Source: Taeniopygia guttata
Taxonomy: Eukaryota > Chordata > Aves > Passeriformes > Estrildidae
NCBI RefSeq assembly: GCF_048771995.1
Contig: NC_133050.1
Span: 6,212,501 to 6,276,500 of the forward strand
DNA: 64,000 nucleotides
Direction: 5' to 3'
Shown: one piece after another, positions 46,971-64,000 of the stretch
Layout of the letters: every line of letters begins with the position of its first letter
Numbering within the stretch: the first letter of the stretch is position 1
Position numbers and translations under genes: made by a program
The notes under the pieces: model-generated
What the model was told of the DNA's origin: nothing
Seen by the model: only the letters and a program-made list of their open reading frames with translations
Database searches by the model: none

Positions 46971-47520
46971 ACACAATGCGGCGGGACGGGACAGCGCGGG
47001 ACACAACCGGGACATGGCGGGGATACACCGGGACACAGCGGGGACACAACGGGGATACACAACGGGGATACACCGGGACACAACCGGGACATGGCGGGGA
47101 CAGGATGGGAGACGGCGGGGACACAACGGGGCGGGACGGGACAACGCGGGACACAACCGGGACATGGCGGGGATACACCGGGACACGGCGGGGACACAAC
47201 GGGATACACCGGGACACAACCGGGACACGGCGGGGACACAACGGGACACAACCGGGACACAACCGGGACATGGCGGGGATACACCGGGACACGGCGGGGA
47301 CACAACGGGGATACACCGGGACACAGTGGGGACAGCACGGGACACAACCGGGACATGGCGGGGACAGCACGGAACAGGACGGGGAAACAACGGGATACAC
47401 CGGGACACAACCGGGACACGGCGGGGACAGGACACGGTGGGGACACAATGGGACACACCGGGGATACAACGGGACACACCGAGGACATGATGGGACACAC
47501 CGGGGACACAACGGGACACC
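46970..47520. repeat. CpG-rich minisatellite upstream of RIT1
   Basis: Units such as CGGGACACAACCGGGACATG GCGGGGATACAC, about 20-24 bp, rich in CpG. Starts directly at the RIT1 CpG island. Open frames of 400+ codons over it are artefacts. Confidence 0.88.
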
Positions 47521-47769
47521 CTCCAGACCCGCACCCCCTCAGCCCCGGGACTCCCCTCCCGCTCCCCCTTCCAGCCTGCGACTCCTTCCCCCATCCCCAA
47601 TCCCCAGAGCTCCCCCCAGCCCCGGCCCCTCCACCCCCGGAGGTCCCCCCCGATCCTTGGGGACCCCCAGTCCCGGCTCCCCTCCCATCCCCGAGGGCTC
47701 CACCAGCCCCGGGGCTCTCCCAGCCCAGCATCTCCCTCCTCCAAACCTTGCTCCAACCTCAAAGCAGCA

Positions 47770-48819
47770 GCAGGGAGCAGAATATTTATACATTTATTTA
47801 TAATGAAAGTATGGTTCTAATTATTTACAACACGTCAGAAAGCTGAGGTTTGTACAGGTGAGCCCCTCCTCAAAACCTGTCCCAAAAACTGCCCCATGCC
47901 TTGGAGCAGCCCCTGCTCTGCTCAAGAGTCCTGTCTGCACCAGCCCACCCCACTCAGCCCCCAGTGCAGTTCGTGTCCAAAACAGTCCAGAAACAACGAT
48001 CCAAAAATTCATTCTCAGGTTCTGCACATGAGGGAGGAGCTGATGCCTTTGGGAAACCACCGTGGAACCTTCTGGCTCTGGTGGAATCCAGTGAATGAGG
48101 GAAGAGAGGGGGTGAGCCTCTGGAAAAGGAATTGCTGCTGGGTTGGTGAGAGTCCTGGGGTGACTGGAAATATTTCAGCACTAGGGCTGTAGTGCCAAGT
48201 CCACCTGGAGCAAAGTGGACCTATCCAAAAACCTGAGCATCCCCCCACCCCAACATCTGCCTAGAAAGAACTTGTGGGATTGGTAAAATCACGTTTCAAA
48301 ACAAAACCAAGCTGAGTTACAGGAGATGTTTGAAATAAAAACGAGACTTTTCCAAATGTGATGCTCAAGTTTTTCATGACTGCTGGTTGGGTGTTCCTTC
48401 CCTCTGGTCAAAGTCCAAAATTGAGGCTGAGTCACCAGTAGATCACTGGGGCTGAGAGCAGGAGCACTCCAAAAATGCAAATGCAGAGTGAAGTCAGTGT
48501 CACTGACTCTTCCCTTTCAGTTATCTGGGAGAAATGGAAAATATGGCCCAAGAGACTTCCCTGGTTCCTCTTTACAGCACTTCTCCCTTGCACAAGGGAT
48601 TAGCCCAGTCAGGATGCTATTCCAAATACTCCTTTTTAAAACTGACAAATACACTGCCAAAATGAGGGTTTAAAAAACAATGGAGCCCTTCCAAGGGGAA
48701 ACTGGCTTCTGCAAATGTAAAAACAACACGTCTTTGCCAAGTCCATTGTGGAATACACATGCATTATTGCTAGAGGGGGAAAAAACCAGATAAATGAAAA
48801 CTCTTGTGTAGTTTTTTTT
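47770..48819 (-). other. KHDC4: KHDC4 3' UTR
   Basis: About 1 kb between the stop and the AATAAA at 47,793-47,798 on this strand. No other gene signal is seen in it. Confidence 0.6.
47793..47798 (-). terminator. KHDC4: KHDC4 poly(A) signal AATAAA
   Basis: TTTATT on the plus strand, about 1 kb past the stop. The next gene in the same direction (RIT1) starts about 0.95 kb further. Confidence 0.55.
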
Positions 48820-60461
<11,642 letters not shown>

Positions 60462-60640
60462 GGCCGCCGCCGCTGCCGGCCGTCACTTCCGGTCCGCGCA
60501 GAGGCCGCTTCCGGTCGTTGCCACGACGACGGCGCGGTCGCTTCCGGTTGTTGCCATGGCGACGGCGCGGCCGCTTCCGGTTGTTGCCATGGGGGACGGA
60601 TATGGCGCCGCGGGGAGGGGAGGCCGAAAATCACCGAATT
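60462..60640 (-). promoter_or_regulatory. KHDC4: KHDC4 promoter with three 33-bp ETS + X-box-like repeats
   Basis: CpG-rich, TATA-less sequence just upstream of the ATG. A 33-bp unit starts at 60,506, 60,539 and 60,572. Each copy has an ETS/GABP site (CTTCCGG) and, 4-5 bp on, GTTGCCATGGCGAC or a variant, resembling the RFX X-box. A fourth CTTCCGG lies at about 60,486. The units look transcribed or at the start site, since they begin 45 bp from the ATG. Confidence 0.7.
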
Positions 60641-60769
60641 TAACCCATTCCCCACGTGAAAAGCACGTGGAAAGTTTAATAAAGGAGACGAGGACACAAT
60701 GATAATAAGGCAAAGGTTTTTATGGCTGAGTGCGTGTTGGGATTTAGCTAAGAGCACTCTTCGTGGATA

Positions 60770-61160
60770 CCCTTTAAATTCTTACATTATTTTAGTTTGT
60801 TACATATTCAAAACGATTGGCCCTTTAAATACTTCTTCTATTATATTAGCTTGTTACATATAAATAAACGGTTATCCCTCTAAATACTTCTATTATATTA
60901 GTTTGTTATATATTCATAAACGGTTATTCCTTTAAATACTTCTTTTATTATATTACTTTGTTACATATTCATAAACGGTTGGTCCTTTAAATATCTCTTT
61001 ATTATATTAGCTTGTTACATATTCAAAGCCGATGAGCCTTTTAAATGCTTCTTCTATTATATTAGTTTGCTACATATTAATAAATGGTTATCCCTCTAAA
61101 TACTTATTCTATTAGGTTGTTACATATTCATAAACGATTTTCCCTTTAAATACTTCTATT
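60770..61160. repeat. AT-rich tandem repeat, ~60-bp unit, about seven copies
   Basis: Unit TTTGTTACATATTCATAAAC GGTTATTCCTTTAAATACTT CTTTTATTATATTAG. Lies just upstream of the KHDC4 promoter. Confidence 0.85.
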
Positions 61161-61174
61161 TTGGTTTTTTTTTT

Positions 61175-61400
61175 TTCAGGAATGAGATACTCACTTCGAG
61201 GAACACCTAAATCTTCCAAAGAAAAGGAATTTATGGTTTTCTTATCAGAAAAAGCTGATTTCTTCAGGCCTTGCTCAACAGAAGCCTTGGGGATTAAAGG
61301 AAACAGTTGACATACAACATAGCTCTTATTTTAAATAAAATGTATGCATAACCATGAAAGATATATTAATATATTGGTGTTTTTCACCCTTATGTTCATT
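61175..61400 (+). repeat. Repeated module copy 1 with short open frame
   Basis: Begins after a T-run and CAG (acceptor-like) with GAATGAGATACTCACTTCGA GGAACACC. It shares about 200 bp with the arms of the inverted repeat. A 42-codon frame from ATG at 61,182 (MRYSLRGTPKSSKEKEF...) ends TGA at 61,310. Not recognised. Confidence 0.6.
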
Positions 61401-61489
61401 GGGTGTTACACCATCCAAGCAGACATTTTAACACAAATTTTTATCAGCTATTTCCCTAAGCTTAATTAACAACAGAAATAAAAACCATA

Positions 61490-62090
61490 TCCTTGTGAAA
61501 AATGCCAATTGCTTGGTTTTTCAAATTTTTAAATGTTTCATAATAATAAAGTGGTTATAAAAATAGTGATACAATTAGAGTAATAAAGTTTAGAGTTAGG
61601 ATAATTACAAGGAAATAAAAAGCAAATAATTATGGATGTTTGGATGCTCTCAAGACACTAAGTCATGAAAAACATCCTTTGTGAAAAAAGGAATAACCTT
61701 AAAAACAATAACCTGTTGCATATTCATATATCCTTCATGGTTATGCATAGATTCTATTTAAAACAAGAATTTTGTCTGTTGTATGTCAACTGTTTCCTTT
61801 AATTTCCATGGCATCTTCAAGTTGAGCAAGGCCTGAAGAAATTAGTTTCTTATGATAAGAAAACCGTAAATTCCTTTTCTTTGGAAGATTTAGGTGTTCC
61901 TCAAAGTGAGTATCTCATCCTAAAAAAAACCTCCCATCATATACATAGTGTCTATTTTAATATTATGTTGGAACCTAAAACTATATATATTAATAGAATT
62001 AATACACCATCACTGTCTAACATCACACATATTATATTCATTGTTATATTTATTAAAAGCCAATCATAAAACATGCATTTTTCACAAGGG
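61490..62090 (-). repeat. Left arm of large inverted repeat
   Basis: Reverse complement of the right arm (62,866-63,672) from CCTTGTGAAAAATGCC to AACATGCATTTTTCACAAGG. It includes the TACTC..GAGGAACACCTAAATC module (61,780-61,920) inverted. Some divergence between arms is visible. Confidence 0.75.
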
Positions 62091-62149
62091 CCAAAGCTAG
62101 AATTAGAAAAAAAAAAATCTTTATAATTCCCTCAGAGCCCAGAACATTC

Positions 62150-62720
62150 CGCAGCCCTCAGGGCAGGGGCGGCGGCTGCGCATGCGCGGCGCTTTGGCGC
62201 CAAACGAGGGCGAGCCCCGCCCCTCGAATTTTGCGCACGGCCCCGCGGCGGCGCCCGCTGAGGGCGAGGGCGGGAAAAGGCGCCCTGAGGCTAAGGGCGG
62301 CGTTTGCCTTTATCTCCCTTCCTTCATCTCTCTTCTCCTCACATTCTCCTCTAGTTTTTCCTCCCTTATCTCTCAACTCCGTTCACTTCTGAGTTTTGTC
62401 GCCCGCAGCCTCGTGGAAAAGGTGGCGGCTGCGCATGGGCGCTCGCGCCGCTTTGGCGCCAAACGAGAGCGAGCCCCGCCTCCCGGGTTTTGCGCACGGC
62501 CCTTCGGCCGCGCCCGCTGAGGGCGCGGGCGGCGTTTGCCTTTCTTTGTCTCCTTTCCTTCATCTCCATCTCCTTTCCTTCGTCTCTATTCTCCTCACAT
62601 TCTCCTCCAGTGTTTCCTCCCTTATCTCTCAACTCAGTTCACTTCACTCTGCCGCGTTGTGTCTTCGCGCTTTCCTCCTCCGCTTGCCTCAGTTTCCCCT
62701 TGAGGAAGCAGGTGATGGTT
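62150..62720 (+). promoter_or_regulatory. Tandemly duplicated CpG promoter with E2F palindromes
   Basis: Two copies (about 62,166-62,395 and 62,420-62,645). Each has TTTGGCGCCAAA (62,193-62,204; 62,452-62,463), a perfect E2F-type palindrome, preceded by GCGGCTGCGCATG. The first copy has a full NRF1 site TGCGCATGCGC (62,177-62,187). Both continue into a pyrimidine-rich leader with CTCCTCACATTCTCCTC. A possible first-exon donor is GAAGCAG|GTGATGG near 62,711. No known gene is assigned. Confidence 0.6.
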
Positions 62721-62865
62721 TCTGCGCTGAGGGGGGTGAGGGGTGCTGTCGGTTATGGAGGATTGGTGAGGGGAACTCGGTGCCCTTGGTGATCCACACT
62801 TCGTTTCTAACTTGGGAAAGGTGTTTTCCTCAGGCGTGGGTGCATTTGATACTCCTGATATGAAC

Positions 62866-63672
62866 AATGCAGATTTTATGATTGGCTTGTCGCAAATATT
62901 ACAAAGAATATTATATGTGTAATAATTATGGTGTATTAATTCTCTTAAGCAATATGTTAAATCCAATTTTAGGTTCCAACATAATGTTAAAATAGTGACT
63001 GTGTATGTGGACGGTGTTTTTTTTAGGAAGGAGATACTCGCTTCGAGGAACACCTAAATCTTCCAAAGGAGAGTGTGAAAAATGCATATTTTATGATTGG
63101 CTTTTCGAAAATATTATGATGAATATTACAAGTGTCATGTTAGAAAGTGATGCTGTATTGATTCTATTAAGTAGCGTGTTAAATACAGTTTTAGGTTCCA
63201 ATGCAATGTTAAAATAGACTATGTATGTGATGGGGGTTTTTTTTTAGGATGAGATACTCGCTTCAAGGAACACCTAAATCTTCCAAAGAAAAGGAATTTA
63301 TGGTTTTCTTATAATAAGAAACTAATTTCTTCAGGCCTTGCTCAGACTCTTGGAGATTAAAGGAAACAGTTGACATACAACAGACAAAATTCTTATTTTA
63401 AGTAGAATGTGTGCATAACCATGAAGGATATATGAATATGCAACAAGCTGTTGTTTTTAAGGTTATTCTTTTTTTCACAAAGGATGCTTTTCATGACTTA
63501 GTGTCTGAGAGCATCTGGACATCCATAATTCTTTGCTTTTTATTATCTTGTAATTGCCCTAACTCTAAACTTTATTACTCTAATTGTATTACTATTTTTA
63601 TAACCACTTTATTATTATTATTAAACTTTTAAAATTTTGAAAAAACAAGTGATCGGCATTTTTCACGCTGTC
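62866..63672 (+). repeat. Right arm of large inverted repeat, with two tandem ~216-bp units
   Basis: Units start near 62,870 and 63,086 (TTTTATGATTGGCTT ... TTTTAGGTTCCAA...ATGTTAAAATAG), each leading to a T-run, AG, and the GAGATACTCGCTTC module (63,027 and 63,248). The outer part matches the left arm up to CGGCATTTTTCAC. Confidence 0.75.
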
Positions 63673-63893
63673 TTGGGGGAAAGGTTTTTGTGGAGTCCGG
63701 GTGATGAGGGTTCTGTTTCTCCCATACTAATTTAAATTACCGATGAAAACAAGTCTGGAGCTGTTTGAAATGTGGGGAACCTTTTCATGAGGTCCTTTGA
63801 AAATCCAGTAGGTTGAAGAGGGCTGTCTTTAGAGGTTCATATTTTGTAGAAATACAGATATAAATGTGCTAATTTTTGCATCCTTAACCTCAG

Positions 63894-64000
63894 GGGAGGC
63901 CTGTGCTGCTGTGAAAATCAAGAATGTGACTCTGGGGATGATTCGAGGAACTGAACTGAAAAACACAAGTTTGTTTGAGCTGGCAGGAGGTGTTTGTAAA
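63894..64000 (+). CDS. Possible exon of an unrecognised plus-strand gene (runs to or past window edge)
   Basis: Follows a good acceptor (TTTTTGCATCCTTAACCTCAG). Of three frames only one is open to the edge, with GAG as its first full codon (EACAAVKIKNVTLGMIRGTE...). The sequence loses the AT bias of the flanking repeats. A donor could be GCAGGAG|GTGTTTG at 63,988. It might belong with the E2F promoter at 62.2-62.7 kb. I do not recognise the protein. Confidence 0.35.

Noticed and set aside
46385-47846. Plus-strand frames of 418-472 codons rich in Gly, Thr, Asp, His
   Set aside because: Periodic translation of the CpG minisatellite, antisense to RIT1 exons 1-2.

Overview
This window is vertebrate nuclear DNA, almost certainly from a bird and probably a songbird. 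It carries four intron-containing genes in the order GON4L(-), SYT11(+), RIT1(-), KHDC4(-), which is the conserved order of human 1q22. As I recall, the chicken counterpart is microchromosome 25. Supporting signs are short introns, CpG-island promoters, CR1 LINE fragments, retroviral LTRs and a very high density of minisatellites. No bacterial features, tRNAs, rRNAs or CRISPR arrays are visible.

Layout. (1) 468-23,009, minus: the first 22 coding exons of GON4L, 1,515 codons, in frame at every junction. The C-terminal exons lie beyond the left edge. (2) 23,010-23,504: a shared divergent CpG promoter for GON4L and SYT11. (3) 23,505-33,284, plus: complete SYT11 in four coding exons (422 aa), with a 3' UTR of about 3 kb and a poly(A) signal at 36,291. 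(4) 36.3-40.3 kb: intergenic, dominated by a 34-bp minisatellite and a 1.65-kb pure pyrimidine tract. (5) 41,595-46,837, minus: complete RIT1 in five coding exons (216 aa). (6) 46.97-47.5 kb: a CpG-rich minisatellite between the RIT1 start and the KHDC4 3' end. (7) 48,820-60,461, minus: complete KHDC4 in fourteen coding exons (619 aa). (8) 60.6-64.0 kb: an AT-rich tandem array, then a large inverted repeat around a tandemly duplicated GC-rich promoter with perfect E2F palindromes, then one open exon of an unrecognised plus-strand gene at the right edge.

The genes are not an operon. They encode a nuclear transcriptional co-regulator (GON4L), a Ca2+-independent synaptotagmin (SYT11), a Ras-like GTPase (RIT1) and a KH-domain splicing factor (KHDC4). 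Exons were placed by matching remembered human proteins and by checking GT-AG sites and codon phase at each junction. All 45 exons close in frame.

The most unusual material is the repeat biology. A CR1 3' module is fused at the same junction to a 10-bp VNTR at three separate sites. A minisatellite copies the GON4L exon 21 splice donor about ten times. SYT11 intron 2 carries a perfect copy of the end of exon 2 with its donor. An LTR sits 30 bp from a KHDC4 exon, and its target-site duplication coincides with a candidate branch point. A promoter duplicated within an inverted repeat lies at the right edge.
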